Counted from the first letter of the stretch, positions 51,941 to 63,482 are shown. The stretch is DNA of 64,000 nucleotides from an uncultured Chryseobacterium sp. (GCA_913776245.1 CAJYLO010000008.1:1-64000), one strand, 5' to 3'. Notes: generated by a model not told the origin, from the letters alone. Numbers and translations: made by a program.

Positions 51941-52492
51941 TTAAATCAAAGCCTGATTTAATTTTACAATAGTTCCAGCAGCTACATCTTTATAAATTAC
52001 ACAGCCTGCCCCTATGATAACATTGTCGCCAATAGTCACATCTTTCAAAATAATAACATTGGCACCTGTCCAAACATTGTTTCCGATTTTTACTTTCCCA
52101 ATGCTAAAGTCGGTTTTAGATACCGAAAATGGATTCTTTGTATATTTATGATTATGGTCAAAAATCTTCATACCTTCCCCTAATATGCAATTTTCCCCAA
52201 TGGTTATTTCTCCCAGGCAAGATATGGTAGCTCTGGTTATATAAGTGTTTTTACCAATACTTAGTTTTGCGCCAGATTTTACAGTTAAGAAATTGAATTG
52301 ATTTATAGTTACGTTTTCAGCAATATCAAGCTTAGCATCTGCATCTATACTGATAAAATTCTGTGATCCAATTCTGAAACTATTATGCACACGGCTTCCT
52401 TTTGTAAAAAACATTTTTTTTTTCTGTGCAGTGATACATAAGTTTACTAAGTTTTGAATTTTAATAAATAATATGCCAAGAACTGATTTCAT
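51941..52492 (-). CDS. Hexapeptide-repeat O-acyltransferase
   Basis: A 183-residue left-handed beta-helix protein of the maltose/WbbJ-like type: INQFNFLTVKSGAKLSIGKN, ITIGENCILGEGMKIFDHNH (catalytic-type His), and IGNNVWTGANVIILKDVTIG. Acetylation of a repeat-unit sugar is the likely role. It precedes the 50855 glycosyltransferase on the minus strand and has a -7 box TATATTTG at 52516-52523. Confidence 0.85.
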   Translation of the reverse strand: MKSVLGILFIKIQNLVNLCITAQKKKMFFTKGSRVHNSFRIGSQNFISIDADAKLDIAENVTINQFNFLTVKSGAKLSIGKNTYITRATISCLGEITIGENCILGEGMKIFDHNHKYTKNPFSVSKTDFSIGKVKIGNNVWTGANVIILKDVTIGDNVIIGAGCVIYKDVAAGTIVKLNQALI

Positions 52493-52515
52493 TTTTCATT
52501 TTTAAAATACTAATA

Positions 52516-52523
52516 CAAATATA
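52516..52523 (-). promoter_or_regulatory. -7 element of the hexapeptide acyltransferase gene
   Basis: Minus-strand TATATTTG, an exact match, lies 23 nt upstream of the ATG at 52492. Confidence 0.45.
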
Positions 52524-52530
52524 GAATATT

Positions 52531-53129
52531 ATGATAGATTTCTCTGTTTTTCCTTTAAAATTGTTAAATATAAAGCAATTGATAACACCTTCGGTAACTA
52601 TTGTTATTCTTATTTACAAAGTTGAAGAATTTGTAGAAAAATGTTTCCAGTCTGTCATTAATCAAACGTATAAAAACATAGAATGCATTCTCGTAAATGA
52701 TGTGCTTTGGAGTTTCCAGAGTATGCTGAAGTTTGAGAAAATCGCTTTTCTGAGAGAAGATACTTATCTGTATTATTTCCATGGTGCATCCATTATCCAT
52801 AACAGAGGTGAAAAGCATTTTGGTAACTGGATCACAATTGCAGGTTATATGGACAAAGCCTACCGTGAGGAAAAAGATGGTTATACGAAAAAACAGATTC
52901 TGCAATATCTGGTAGAGTTCAAGGCGATGACGCTGGAAATGAACTGGAAGCCAAAAAAAATGAACAGCTTTGGAAAAAAAGCTACACAGCTTATAAAAGG
53001 ATGACATCTCTGAGTATTTCGGATTATATGTCTTCCGGCTATTCATCAAAACTAAAAAAGCAGGACTTATTTTATCGCCTGCCTTTGTTTATTGGATATC
53101 CATTTTTCCGATGGAGATTTGACCGTTAA
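52531..53129 (+). pseudogene. Degraded GT2-family glycosyltransferase
   Basis: The frame starts MIDFSVFPLKLLNIKQL and shows GT2 starts (VTIVILIYKVEEFVEKCFQS, ECILVND), but then jumps directly to the LWSFQSMLK acceptor region. Compared with the full-length paralog at 49847-50848, about 125 residues including the metal-binding DSDD site are missing. A frameshift at the A8 run 52953-52960 then ends the first frame at 53004, while the matching C-terminus (KSYTAYKRMTSLSISDYMSS to FFRWRFDR) continues in the next frame to 53129. The gene is therefore doubly inactivated. Confidence 0.85.
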
Positions 53130-54416
53130 TTAAAGTCTTTTCACACCTTCTTCTTTGCTTAAAATACCTTTTACATCATAAATAATTCCGCTTTCTGACA
53201 GAAGATTTTTAATGTTAAGGTTTTCAAATTCTTTGTGCGAAACGGCTAATACAACCGCGTCATATTTTTTGAATGGTGTCTTTGTAGAGGTCTCAAGACC
53301 ATACTCGTGCATCACTTCCTCCGGATTAGCCCAAGGATCATAAATAGAAACATTAATACCGTAATCTTCAAGATTTCTAACCACATCCACAACCTTGGTG
53401 TTTCTCACGTCCGGGCAGTTTTCCTTAAATGTAAAACCTAAAACCAAAACATCTGAACCATTGACTTTGACATCTTTTTTCAGCATTTGTTTCACGGTTT
53501 CACTGGCAACATATTGTCCCATAGAATCATTCATCCGTCTTCCAGCCAGAATAATTTCCGGATGATAGCCAAATTCCTGAGCTTTCTGAGCCAGATAGTA
53601 AGGATCTACACCGATACAATGTCCGCCCACAAGACCTGGTTTGAAAGGCAGAAAATTCCATTTGGTTCCCGCTGCTGTAAGAACATCGTGTGTGTCTATT
53701 CCCATCAGGTTAAAGATCTTTGCCAGCTCATTTACAAAAGCAATGTTGATGTCTCTTTGGGAGTTTTCTATCACTTTTGCAGCTTCTGCAACTTTTATGG
53801 TAGGCGCAAGGTGTGTTCCTGCAACAATCACTGATTTATAAAGATCATCTACAATTTTCCCAATTTCCGGAGTAGAACCAGCCGTTACTTTCAGGATTTT
53901 CTCAACGGTGTGAAGTTTATCACCCGGGTTGATACGTTCCGGTGAATAACCGGCATAGAAATCTACATTGAATTTCAGCCCTGAATTTTTTTCCAGAACA
54001 GGGATGCATTCTTCTTCCGTTACTCCAGGGTAAACCGTGGATTCATAGATCACAATATCGCCTTTTTTCAAAACTTTGGCAACGGTTTCGCTTGCTTTGT
54101 AAAGCGGCGTCAGATCCGGCCTGTTGTTTTTATCAACAGGTGTTGGAACTGTTACTACATAGATATTGGAATCTGTAATGTCTTCTAGCTTGTTAGAGCA
54201 AAATAAGCCGGTTTCCCCAAAATTAGGGTTATCAGGAACCAGTGCGGATTTCAAAAGATCGTCTTCTACTTCCAGAGTTTCATCTTTTCCGGCGTTGAGT
54301 TCGGCAATTCTTTTTTGATTGATATCAAATCCTACTACGGGATATTTAGTTGAAAATAATCTTGCAAGAGGTAAACCAACATAACCAAGACCAATAATTG
54401 CAATTTTATGACTCAT
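53130..54416 (-). CDS. UDP-N-acetylhexosamine 6-dehydrogenase (TviB/WbpO-like)
   Basis: I start at 54416 ([16 protein letters not shown]), not at 54452, because the NAD-binding motif starts here. The 428-residue UDP-sugar dehydrogenase has [13 protein letters not shown], the catalytic cysteine in [33 protein letters not shown] and [19 protein letters not shown]. Vi-antigen TviB and WbpO relatives oxidise UDP-GalNAc to UDP-GalNAcA. Its 11-bp spacing from the TviC/WbpP-like epimerase gene upstream supports that assignment. Confidence 0.92.
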   Translation of the reverse strand: MSHKIAIIGLGYVGLPLARLFSTKYPVVGFDINQKRIAELNAGKDETLEVEDDLLKSALVPDNPNFGETGLFCSNKLEDITDSNIYVVTVPTPVDKNNRPDLTPLYKASETVAKVLKKGDIVIYESTVYPGVTEEECIPVLEKNSGLKFNVDFYAGYSPERINPGDKLHTVEKILKVTAGSTPEIGKIVDDLYKSVIVAGTHLAPTIKVAEAAKVIENSQRDINIAFVNELAKIFNLMGIDTHDVLTAAGTKWNFLPFKPGLVGGHCIGVDPYYLAQKAQEFGYHPEIILAGRRMNDSMGQYVASETVKQMLKKDVKVNGSDVLVLGFTFKENCPDVRNTKVVDVVRNLEDYGINVSIYDPWANPEEVMHEYGLETSTKTPFKKYDAVVLAVSHKEFENLNIKNLLSESGIIYDVKGILSKEEGVKRL

Positions 54417-54427
54417 TAATTTATTTT

Positions 54428-55423
54428 TTATTTTAGATTTTCCCAATACCATTTAACAGCTTCCTTGAGACCATTCTGCATAGAAAACTGCGGATTATAA
54501 TTTAACAGGTTTTTTGCCTTGTCAATACTTGCGAGCGAATGCGGGACGTCTCCTTTCCTGTAATCACCATAGATCACTTCTACATCTGCAATTTTCGGAT
54601 CAAAGTCGGACAGGTATTCTTTAAGATATTTTACAAGGTCATTAAGCGTTGTTCTGTCTCCGTAGGCGGTATTGTAAACCTGATTAAGAGACTCCGGATT
54701 ATCCGAAGTGAGCGCCAGAAGATTCATCAGAATAACATTGTCGATATAAGTAAAATCTCTGGAGTACTCTCCGCCGCCATTGATAACAGGGCTTTCGTGG
54801 TTCATAAACTGCATCACGAATTTCGGAATTACGGCTGCATAAGCTCCGTTTGGATTTTGTTTTCTCCCGAAAACGTTGAAATATCTTAACCCGATGGTAT
54901 CAAAATCATAAGTTCTTTTGAAAACATCAGCATAAAGCTCATTCACGAATTTTGTAATGGCATACGGCGAAAGTGGTTTTCCTATCTTGTCCTCAACCTT
55001 GGGAAGACTTTCCGAATCGCCATAAGTCGATGAGCTTGCGGCATAAATGAATCTTTTCACGCCTGCATCTCTGGCTGCCACCAGCATATTTAGAAAGCCT
55101 CCTACGTTCACATCGTTACTTGTAACAGGGTCATTAATTGATCTTGGAACTGATCCGAGAGCGGCCTCGTGCAGTATAAAATCCTGGTTTTCGCAGGCTT
55201 TTTTGCAATCTTCCGGATTTCTGATATCGCCTTCAATTAGTCTGAATTTAGGATGGTCTATAATTGTTGCAAGATTTTCTCTGAAGCCAGTAGAAAAATT
55301 ATCCAGACAGGTGACGTTTGCTCCTAAAGATAAAAGTTCTTCACAAAGATTGGAGCCGATGAATCCAGCACCGCCGGTAACTAAAATATTTTTATTATCA
55401 AGTTTTTCTTTAAAATTATGCAT
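54428..55423 (-). CDS. UDP-GlcNAc 4-epimerase-like SDR (TviC/WbpP type)
   Basis: The 331-residue protein begins with a short TviC/WbpP-type N-terminal extension, then [44 protein letters not shown] (catalytic Ser) and [14 protein letters not shown] (YxxxK), with [17 protein letters not shown] and [15 protein letters not shown]. These features match WbpP/TviC, which epimerise UDP-GlcNAc or UDP-GlcNAcA. Paired with the TviB-like gene 11 bp downstream, the product would be UDP-GalNAcA. Seventh or later in a ten-gene minus-strand operon. Confidence 0.9.
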   Translation of the reverse strand: MHNFKEKLDNKNILVTGGAGFIGSNLCEELLSLGANVTCLDNFSTGFRENLATIIDHPKFRLIEGDIRNPEDCKKACENQDFILHEAALGSVPRSINDPVTSNDVNVGGFLNMLVAARDAGVKRFIYAASSSTYGDSESLPKVEDKIGKPLSPYAITKFVNELYADVFKRTYDFDTIGLRYFNVFGRKQNPNGAYAAVIPKFVMQFMNHESPVINGGGEYSRDFTYIDNVILMNLLALTSDNPESLNQVYNTAYGDRTTLNDLVKYLKEYLSDFDPKIADVEVIYGDYRKGDVPHSLASIDKAKNLLNYNPQFSMQNGLKEAVKWYWENLK

Positions 55424-55429
55424 ATAGAA

Positions 55430-56110
55430 TCAGGAGTAATATTTTTCTAAGATTTTGCAAAGATAAGATTCTTTATCCGTCAATCCGTTAATCTTAAAAT
55501 AACTTTCTACATCGGGAACATTAATGTCATATCCTGAACCGCTTTTTATAAGATTTAATTCAAGTTTCTTATTATAAAACCGCTCGATGATCTCCAGAAT
55601 TTCAATAATTGCATAATTTTGAATATAAGCAACGTTTATAATTCTATTAAGTTCGTCTTTTTCCAGAAGTTGGAATGTGATGTTCTTGATATCTTCTGCG
55701 TCAATCAGGTTTCTGGTCGCTTTTGTATGAACATTGATCGTTTCCTTATTATTGACTGATCTCATGAGATAATTCATCAAGAGATTCGGGTTTCCACCTG
55801 CACCCACAGCATTGCTGACTCTGAGGATAAGGTACTTATTGCAGGAATGCTTTACAAGCTGTTCCATTTTCAGCTTATGAAGGACATAATCGCTTCCTGT
55901 TTTTGAAGAATCGTAAATGCTGCAGGTGGAAAAATAAACGAAAGTTTTTTCAGGATTATTTGAAATCGTTTGTTTTATAAGATTTTCTTCCCTGCTGAAT
56001 TCTTCTTCTCTTGTTTCCAGTGAGTTAGATACGCCGGATGCAAAAAAAACGGTGCCATCTCCGTCCCTCTCCGTGAAAAGATTGGCTATAAGACCTCTAC
56101 CTATTATCAT
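55430..56110 (-). CDS. Short SDR-type NAD(P)-dependent sugar dehydratase/reductase
   Basis: This 226-residue protein is shorter than ordinary extended SDRs. It keeps a reduced nucleotide-binding loop (IIGRGLIANLF), a catalytic-type serine (STCSIYDSS) and YxxxK in SDYVLHKLKMEQ, then RVSNAVGAGGNPN and TRNLIDAEDIKNI. It resembles the shortened epimerase/dTDP-sugar reductase-like proteins of some O-antigen clusters. The first 14 nt overlap the end of the SGNH gene, so it is part of the operon. Substrate unknown. Confidence 0.75.
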   Translation of the reverse strand: MIIGRGLIANLFTERDGDGTVFFASGVSNSLETREEEFSREENLIKQTISNNPEKTFVYFSTCSIYDSSKTGSDYVLHKLKMEQLVKHSCNKYLILRVSNAVGAGGNPNLLMNYLMRSVNNKETINVHTKATRNLIDAEDIKNITFQLLEKDELNRIINVAYIQNYAIIEILEIIERFYNKKLELNLIKSGSGYDINVPDVESYFKINGLTDKESYLCKILEKYYS

Positions 56111-57152
56111 TTTTTATTTTTTTAATCATTTCTTTGGAAATAAGTTCACAAGCTAATGCATTCCAGTGAGAATCATCTAATTGGTATAGCATACGATTAT
56201 CCTGACTCCGGAATTTGTTATAAAAATCTACAGTAGGATAGTAGTCAATTTGTTTTTGTTTTAATATTCTGCAGGTTTTCATAAGATAATCCGGCTGCTT
56301 ATTTATGGGTATCTTATCAAAGTAAATGGTTTCTTTATTAGGCATCGGCAAATAAATAAATTTTGAGCCAATAGAATCGCAGTACTTTTTGTAAGATTCC
56401 AAAGCTGAAATATTAATATTCATCCATTCATCCGAAAGGTTGATTCCCTTTATATCATAAAAGAAAAGCTTTTCATCAACCTTAGATTGTGTTCCCGTTC
56501 CTTTCGAGCCAGTAATTTTTGCTTTTGCATAATTATTAACGTAAGCGCGGAAAATCTTATCCAGAAACACATTCATATTTCCTAGGGCCCAAAGATTTTT
56601 ATAATTATAATCCAATCGATCTGCAATGGAATTTTTAAAATGCTCTAATTTTGGTATTTCTCCACGTTCAACTCTTTCGTATATAATATACTTTGGTTTA
56701 TTGATGACACCAAGTTTAAGCATTTTATCCAATATGGAAAAATTTACAGGAGCCATTCCGTATACAGAATATTTATGATCGGAATTCTTCATCATTTGAT
56801 TGGCAAGTAATTGAGACTGATTTAGTGTAGCTCCCATCGTATAAGAATCTCCGATAATAATTATGTCCGGATTTTTAATGAATTTGTCATTCCTGAATCC
56901 TAATTCATCAGTGATATAACTTTCGTCTTTAGGAATTGCATATTTTGTGTTGAAGCAAAGATCACCGTAGCCAGTCATCTTACCTTTCTGATTGGGGTAT
57001 ATCGGATAATTATGAGGAATATTTTTACTGCTATAAATAATTGCTTCATGAAGTCTATGTGTGAAAAAATTTATGGGTAAAAAAGCTTGAGCTATTTCAA
57101 CTGCCAAAAATGGCAATGAAAATAAAAATGTTCTTAGTATAAATTTTTTCAT
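56097..57152 (-). CDS. SGNH-family protein partnered with MBOAT
   Basis: I start at 57152 (MKKFILRTFLFSLPFLAVEI), a signal anchor, and not at 57209. The 351-residue protein has the SGNH serine motif IIGDSYTMGATLNQ and the aspartate-histidine pair DDSHWNALACELI near the C-terminus, like AlgJ/AlgX/DltD-related proteins. It begins 4 bp after the MBOAT gene. Such pairs transfer acyl groups to extracytoplasmic sugars: MBOAT moves the acyl group across the membrane and the SGNH protein transfers it. Confidence 0.8.
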   Translation of the reverse strand: MKKFILRTFLFSLPFLAVEIAQAFLPINFFTHRLHEAIIYSSKNIPHNYPIYPNQKGKMTGYGDLCFNTKYAIPKDESYITDELGFRNDKFIKNPDIIIIGDSYTMGATLNQSQLLANQMMKNSDHKYSVYGMAPVNFSILDKMLKLGVINKPKYIIYERVERGEIPKLEHFKNSIADRLDYNYKNLWALGNMNVFLDKIFRAYVNNYAKAKITGSKGTGTQSKVDEKLFFYDIKGINLSDEWMNINISALESYKKYCDSIGSKFIYLPMPNKETIYFDKIPINKQPDYLMKTCRILKQKQIDYYPTVDFYNKFRSQDNRMLYQLDDSHWNALACELISKEMIKKIKNDNR

Positions 57153-57156
57153 TGTC

Positions 57157-58602
<1,446 letters not shown>

Positions 58603-58605
58603 CTG

Positions 58606-59502
58606 TTACAGTTTTACATTATAAAATTCGGCAACTGTAGGATGTCCGACATGCAAAATCACCTCATTTCCCAGGCCTTCGTTTCCTCTGCACACACAGA
58701 ACTCTTTAGGAAGAAAATACGGATATACGCCACTTTCCCAGGCGGCTTTCCACATCACAATGGAAGCGCGTGAAGGTTCTTTTTCCATGTTTTCACAGCA
58801 TTTTTCGTAGAATAATTTTCCTGCTGCTGACTTTTTTGATAAAGTCATAGGTGTAATATTGGATGTTGTTCCGAAACCTTTGCTGTCATCCGTCACAGGA
58901 ATGGTATCCAGAGACGTTTCGATCTCGAAGTTCATGCTCTGAGCAGAACTGTTCGGAACACAGAAACCAAATTTGTCCGTAAGATAAATCAAACTGTAGA
59001 TATTTTCATTCAGAACAAACATATCAGAATCTATGGAAATGGCAATATCTGCTTCAGACTCAAGCATTCCCTGGAATTTATAATAATCTGCCAGATGATA
59101 GAAATGTCTTTTCAGATCCTTTTTGTCCTGTAAAACAGGATTATCGACTTTTTTCAGATGAACACCATCAATTTTCAGATCGAAATCTGAATAAACCGTA
59201 TATTTTGCTTCAGGAAAATATTGTTTTAAAGTACTCAGGCTCGGATCCAGTCTAAGCTGATGGCTGAGATCCGCACCACCGGCATTGACTCTGTTTTCAT
59301 TAAATTCACTGAAAATAAACTCAATCGAAAGTCCGGACAAAAAATCGTTTAGATGATCATCCGAGATCCGGAAAGGTTTCAGGCCTTTCAGGCTTTTTTC
59401 CGGAAAGTTTTGTTTGGGCATTTCGCTCTGTGTTTTCTTTTTTCCCAGAAGAACAGCAGCTGCTTCTTTCAGTCTCCAGATAAGTGTTCCAATCATCTGC
59501 AT
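58606..59502 (-). CDS. Glycosyltransferase-like GT-A protein of unclear family
   Basis: The 298-residue protein starts MQMIGTLIWRLKEAAAVLLG and contains a GT-A-like DxD motif in ADIAISIDSDMFVLNENIYS (about residues 150-160). A later HVGHPTVAEFYNVKL closes it. I do not recognise the family well; nucleotide-sugar transfer is inferred from SIDSDMF and from the neighbours. It is 3 bp from MBOAT and 6 bp from the GT4 gene. Confidence 0.65.
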   Translation of the reverse strand: MQMIGTLIWRLKEAAAVLLGKKKTQSEMPKQNFPEKSLKGLKPFRISDDHLNDFLSGLSIEFIFSEFNENRVNAGGADLSHQLRLDPSLSTLKQYFPEAKYTVYSDFDLKIDGVHLKKVDNPVLQDKKDLKRHFYHLADYYKFQGMLESEADIAISIDSDMFVLNENIYSLIYLTDKFGFCVPNSSAQSMNFEIETSLDTIPVTDDSKGFGTTSNITPMTLSKKSAAGKLFYEKCCENMEKEPSRASIVMWKAAWESGVYPYFLPKEFCVCRGNEGLGNEVILHVGHPTVAEFYNVKL

Positions 59503-59508
59503 ATATTG

Positions 59509-60588
59509 TTAACTAAATAATTTTTGAAAATTGTTAATAGAAATCTTATTGTCAAGAATTTTCAGATAATCTTCTTTGATTCTTGCTGAAAAAGATTTCA
59601 GAAGATCACGGTTATCATACAACCGGATAATTGCATTTTTCATTTCTTCAATATCTCTGTTAACAAAAATTCCATTCAGACCATCTTCAATAATCATTTT
59701 CGGGAAGCCGATTTTTGTAGAGATCGCAGGAACTTTTGACAGACTCGCTTCTGCAAATAAAGAAGGACCCGTATCCGCCTCGGATGCAATAGCAATGAGA
59801 TCCACATCCTTATAGAAAGTGAGCAGATCTTTGTATGGCCCGGAGAATTTTGTTTTGAGTGAAACTTTTCTTCCTGTTTTATTTACTGTTTCAACTGCAG
59901 GTTCTATCACTTCGCGGAAGCCTTTCATCGAGCGGTTCGGATTCCCGGTCCAGCCGATTGTTAAGCCTTCCTGTTCCCCAATGGTTTTATTTTCCTGAAA
60001 ATCATCCTGAAGATAAATTCCGTTCCCAAAAGTGATTTTATCGGTCAGGCCTTTATAATCATTGTATAAACCGGAACTGCCGACAATAATTCCATCGTAG
60101 GGTTTCAAATATTTATCGAAAAATTCTTTACGGGATAATTTTTTAAGATCCGTTTTTGTTTTTTCATCGAAACTCGGACCTTCGTGCGGAAAAGAATCGG
60201 TGTAGATTCCGACAAATTTTTTGTCCGAGGTAAATGGAAAAACCGACATAAACTGGAAGTAAAATGCACATTCAAAAATAACATCGAAGTGCAGCTTATT
60301 GACAGGTTTCCCTGAATTAACTTCAAAAACAGGCGGATTTTTGTATTTCGGATAAGAGAATCTGGAAGAGGAATCAATGATAAATTTTTTATCATTGTTT
60401 TTAACAAGGTTGATAAAATCAGTTATCAGCTTTTCAGAAAAAGCAAAGTTTTTGGCTCTGATGTTAAAATCTTCTTCAAATGTTACATAACAGTCGAAAT
60501 CCTTCAAACCACTGCCCCAGGTTTTGATGAGGTTATGATAAGCCCAGTCCGGCCTGTCCGCTACAAAAAGAATCGATTTTTTTTTCAA
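59509..60588 (-). CDS. GT4-family glycosyltransferase
   Basis: The 359-residue protein begins ILFVADRPDWAYHNLIKTWG and has the GT4 signature AIASEADTGPSLFAEASLSK (ExxxxxxxE) and AISTKIGFPKMIIEDGLNG, with TIGWTGNPNRSMKGFREVIE. It likely adds one sugar to the repeat unit. It sits 2 bp downstream of the NeuD/PglD-type acetyltransferase gene in the operon. Confidence 0.88.
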   Translation of the reverse strand: MKKKSILFVADRPDWAYHNLIKTWGSGLKDFDCYVTFEEDFNIRAKNFAFSEKLITDFINLVKNNDKKFIIDSSSRFSYPKYKNPPVFEVNSGKPVNKLHFDVIFECAFYFQFMSVFPFTSDKKFVGIYTDSFPHEGPSFDEKTKTDLKKLSRKEFFDKYLKPYDGIIVGSSGLYNDYKGLTDKITFGNGIYLQDDFQENKTIGEQEGLTIGWTGNPNRSMKGFREVIEPAVETVNKTGRKVSLKTKFSGPYKDLLTFYKDVDLIAIASEADTGPSLFAEASLSKVPAISTKIGFPKMIIEDGLNGIFVNRDIEEMKNAIIRLYDNRDLLKSFSARIKEDYLKILDNKISINNFQKLFS

Positions 60589-60590
60589 TT

Positions 60591-61220
60591 TTAAAATGTT
60601 TTTTTAATTTCTGCAGGAATGCCTGCTGCCATACAATTTGCCGGGATATCATTTCTGACTACAGCTCCGGAAGCAATCACGGAATTGTCCCCGATCTTCA
60701 CATCAGGAAAAATAATAGCGCCGGCTCCGATTTTCACAAATGTTCCGATCTCGCATCTGCCCAGAAGTGTTGCGCCCGGCGAGATCTCGCAAAAATCGCC
60801 AACAACAACATCATGGGTAATAATAGAATTATAATAAATAATCGTTCCTTGTCCAATCTTTGCATCATTCGATATTTTTGCGCCGCCAAGAATATTACAG
60901 CCTTTCCCGATTTCAACCCCAAAGCTCCCAATTTCAGCAAATTTGCTGATTGATGATGTCAGTTTTCCGCCAAGATTTTGGAATTTTTCGGCTAATTTAG
61001 ACCTTAACTGGGGATTCCCAATTCCCAAAGTAAACTCCGGATGATTCTCAAAAAGCGCTCTTGCATTGTCTTCATTTTTTAAGATTTTGAACTTTTCATA
61101 AAGATAATCAGGAATATCTGCAGATACATCGTCATAAAAATGCAGGTTATGCGTCTCATCTTTCTGATGAAAAATTTCCAGAACTTCTTTTGCAAAACCT
61201 TTTGCGCCAATTATCAGCAT
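60591..61220 (-). CDS. NeuD/PglD-type sugar acetyltransferase
   Basis: This 209-residue protein has an N-terminal Rossmann-like nucleotide-sugar-binding domain (MLIIGAKGFAKEVLEIFHQ) and a left-handed beta-helix with hexapeptide repeats (IGKGCNILGGAKISNDAKIG, GTIIYYNSIITHDVVVGDFC, IGTFVKIGAGAIIFPDVKIG, VIASGAVVRNDIPANCMAAG). Relatives N-acetylate UDP-4-amino sugars. The DegT aminotransferase begins 3 bp upstream, and together they would make an N-acetylamino deoxysugar. Confidence 0.88.
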   Translation of the reverse strand: MLIIGAKGFAKEVLEIFHQKDETHNLHFYDDVSADIPDYLYEKFKILKNEDNARALFENHPEFTLGIGNPQLRSKLAEKFQNLGGKLTSSISKFAEIGSFGVEIGKGCNILGGAKISNDAKIGQGTIIYYNSIITHDVVVGDFCEISPGATLLGRCEIGTFVKIGAGAIIFPDVKIGDNSVIASGAVVRNDIPANCMAAGIPAEIKKTF

Positions 61221-61223
61221 ATC

Positions 61224-62309
61224 CTAATTATTTTGAATTCTCAGCATTAATCTTGAAATCATATCCACTTCTTCCAATGTAAGATCATAGTAAAGCGGCA
61301 GACAAAGTACACGTTTTGCAATATCTTCCGTAACAGGAAGGTAGCTATCAGACTTGACATAAGGTAAAGAATGGGAAAGCGACGGGTAAAAATATCTTCT
61401 TGTAAAAATTTCGTGAAGCTTAAGATGTTCTATGATTTTAAGCATCAGTTCTTCACTTTCAAAAATAACAGGGTAGTAGGAATAATTATTTTCGGAATGC
61501 TTATGCCAGATTGGCCTCACAGCCTTCAGGTTTCTCAGCTTCTCATCATATTCTTTGGTAAGCTCCTTTCTTTTTTTATGGATAGAATCAATATACTTCA
61601 GGTTCGCAAGTCCCATTGCCGCGTGGAATTCCGAATTTTTACCGTTGATGCCGAGTTCAGCAAAGTTTTCGGGACCATCGAAGCCAAAGTTCCTGATATA
61701 GGCTAACTTTTTAAGAAGATCAGGATCTTTTGTCACGATCAGTCCGCCTTCCGTAGAATGATAAAGCTTGGTGGCGTGTAGTGAACAGGTGGAAATATCA
61801 CCGAACTCAAAGATGGATTTTCCATTGATCTCTACGCCGAAAGCATGTGCGGCATCATAAATAACCTTAAGATGATGTTTTTGTGCTATTTTTTCTATTT
61901 TCTCAACATCACAAGGGTTTCCGTAAACGTGGGTTGCCAGAATTGCTGAGGTTTTATCTGTAATGGCCGCTTCAATTTTTTCAGCATCAATATTTAAAGA
62001 ATCTTTATCGATGTCTACAAAAACCGGATGGCAATTTTCCCAAACGATAGAACTGGTAGTTGCAACAAATGAAAAGGGAGTTGTAATGATCTCACCTTGC
62101 AGTTCCAACGCTTTGATGGCCATTTGTATAGCGACAGTTCCATTGGTCACAAATAGTAAATGATTCAGCTTCAGATGATCTTTCAGTCTCATTTCCAGAT
62201 CGTTGGCAAGCGGTCCCATATTGGTAAGCCACTGCCTTTTCCAGATTCCTTCCATGTAATGCTGATAAACTTGCTGAGGCGGTAAAAATGGTTTTGTAAC
62301 TGGAATCAT
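61224..62309 (-). CDS. DegT/DnrJ/EryC1/StrS-family sugar aminotransferase
   Basis: The 361-residue PLP enzyme has VTKPFLPPQQVYQHYMEGIW, LFVTNGTVAIQMAIKALEL, PVFVDIDKDSLNIDAEKIE, LATHVYGNPCDVEKIE, VIYDAAHAFGVE and the PLP-lysine in CSLHATKLYHSTEGG (Lys near 185). It transfers an amino group to a keto-sugar nucleotide. The 4,6-dehydratase that would make the substrate is not visible in this window. The partner acetyltransferase is 3 bp downstream. Confidence 0.92.
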   Translation of the reverse strand: MIPVTKPFLPPQQVYQHYMEGIWKRQWLTNMGPLANDLEMRLKDHLKLNHLLFVTNGTVAIQMAIKALELQGEIITTPFSFVATTSSIVWENCHPVFVDIDKDSLNIDAEKIEAAITDKTSAILATHVYGNPCDVEKIEKIAQKHHLKVIYDAAHAFGVEINGKSIFEFGDISTCSLHATKLYHSTEGGLIVTKDPDLLKKLAYIRNFGFDGPENFAELGINGKNSEFHAAMGLANLKYIDSIHKKRKELTKEYDEKLRNLKAVRPIWHKHSENNYSYYPVIFESEELMLKIIEHLKLHEIFTRRYFYPSLSHSLPYVKSDSYLPVTEDIAKRVLCLPLYYDLTLEEVDMISRLMLRIQNN

Positions 62310-62345
62310 TTGTTATTTTGTTTGTTGTTTATAACCGAAGTAAAT

Positions 62346-63482
62346 TTATTTCAATAAACCTTTTGCTTTCATTTCTTCCAAAGAATCATTGAGTTTATTT
62401 TCCTGAACATCTTGTTGTAGTACCCATTCTGTAAATTGTTTAATTCCCTGCTCAAAATCAATTTTTGGTTCGAAGCCTAATTTAGCTTTTATTTTTGTAA
62501 GATCAGCAAAATTATGTCTTATATCACCCAGTCTGAAATTTCCAGTGACGGATACCGGAACCTCTATTCCATATGCGTTTATTAATGTTTTTGCAACGGT
62601 CATTACATCTGTGGCGATACCGGTTCCCACATTAAAAATCTGACCGTTGGCCTTTTCATTTTCTATTCCTGCAACAGTTGCATCAATAACATCATCAATA
62701 AAAACAAAATCCCGGGATTCTTTCCCATCCTCAAATACCTTGATACCATCTTTATTTCTGATCTGATTGGAAAAAATGGACAGAATTCCTGTATAAGGAT
62801 TTGTTAATGATTGGCCTGGACCATATACATTCTGATATCTAAATGCGACAGGAGCTATTCCAATAGTAGGGCAAATCGTCATTACCATTTGTTCCTGGAC
62901 TTGCTTTGTAATGCCATAAACAGAAGATGGATGGATTCTGGAATCTTCAGATGTTGGCAAGAGCTCCAATTTATGATGGTCTTGATACTTAACATCGAAA
63001 TCGCCAGCTAACATATCAGCTTTGTTCCTGTGTAATGGATATACCACACCTAATTCTGGGTGTTTATACATTCCTTCACCATAAATGGAGCGGGAAGAAG
63101 CAACAATCACTTTTTTGACAGAATTTTTTCGATTCACCAAAATGTCCAGCATCAGTGCTGTTCCTTGAACATTCACTTCTGTATACTTTTCGATGCAATA
63201 CATGGATTGACCTGTCCCGGTTTCAGCGGCAAAATGAACAATTGCATCTTGTCCTTCAATCGATTTTTCAAGATCTTCCCGGGACGTTACGGTTCCTTTG
63301 ATGAATCGGACTTTATCTTTAATACTATTATAAAGTGGAGACGTTCTTTCCGGATCAGATCCGTGTATCTGCTCAGACAGATTATCAAGAACCGTAATTT
63401 TGTAACCTTTGTCAATTAGATTATGTACGAGATGACTTCCAATAAAGCCAGCACCACCCGTGATTAATATTTTTTTTATCAT
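62346..63482 (-). CDS. NAD-dependent sugar epimerase, dTDP-L-rhamnose 4-epimerase-like
   Basis: The 378-residue extended SDR has [76 protein letters not shown], and SSVYGITKQVQEQ. The DNL-Q-HG segment, the GQSMY motif and the long insertion before the active site resemble dTDP-L-rhamnose 4-epimerases (6-deoxy-talose formation). It is the first gene of the ten-gene operon. No dTDP-rhamnose synthesis genes are visible in this window. Assignment is moderate because other 4-epimerases share parts of this pattern. Confidence 0.8.
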   Translation of the reverse strand: MIKKILITGGAGFIGSHLVHNLIDKGYKITVLDNLSEQIHGSDPERTSPLYNSIKDKVRFIKGTVTSREDLEKSIEGQDAIVHFAAETGTGQSMYCIEKYTEVNVQGTALMLDILVNRKNSVKKVIVASSRSIYGEGMYKHPELGVVYPLHRNKADMLAGDFDVKYQDHHKLELLPTSEDSRIHPSSVYGITKQVQEQMVMTICPTIGIAPVAFRYQNVYGPGQSLTNPYTGILSIFSNQIRNKDGIKVFEDGKESRDFVFIDDVIDATVAGIENEKANGQIFNVGTGIATDVMTVAKTLINAYGIEVPVSVTGNFRLGDIRHNFADLTKIKAKLGFEPKIDFEQGIKQFTEWVLQQDVQENKLNDSLEEMKAKGLLK

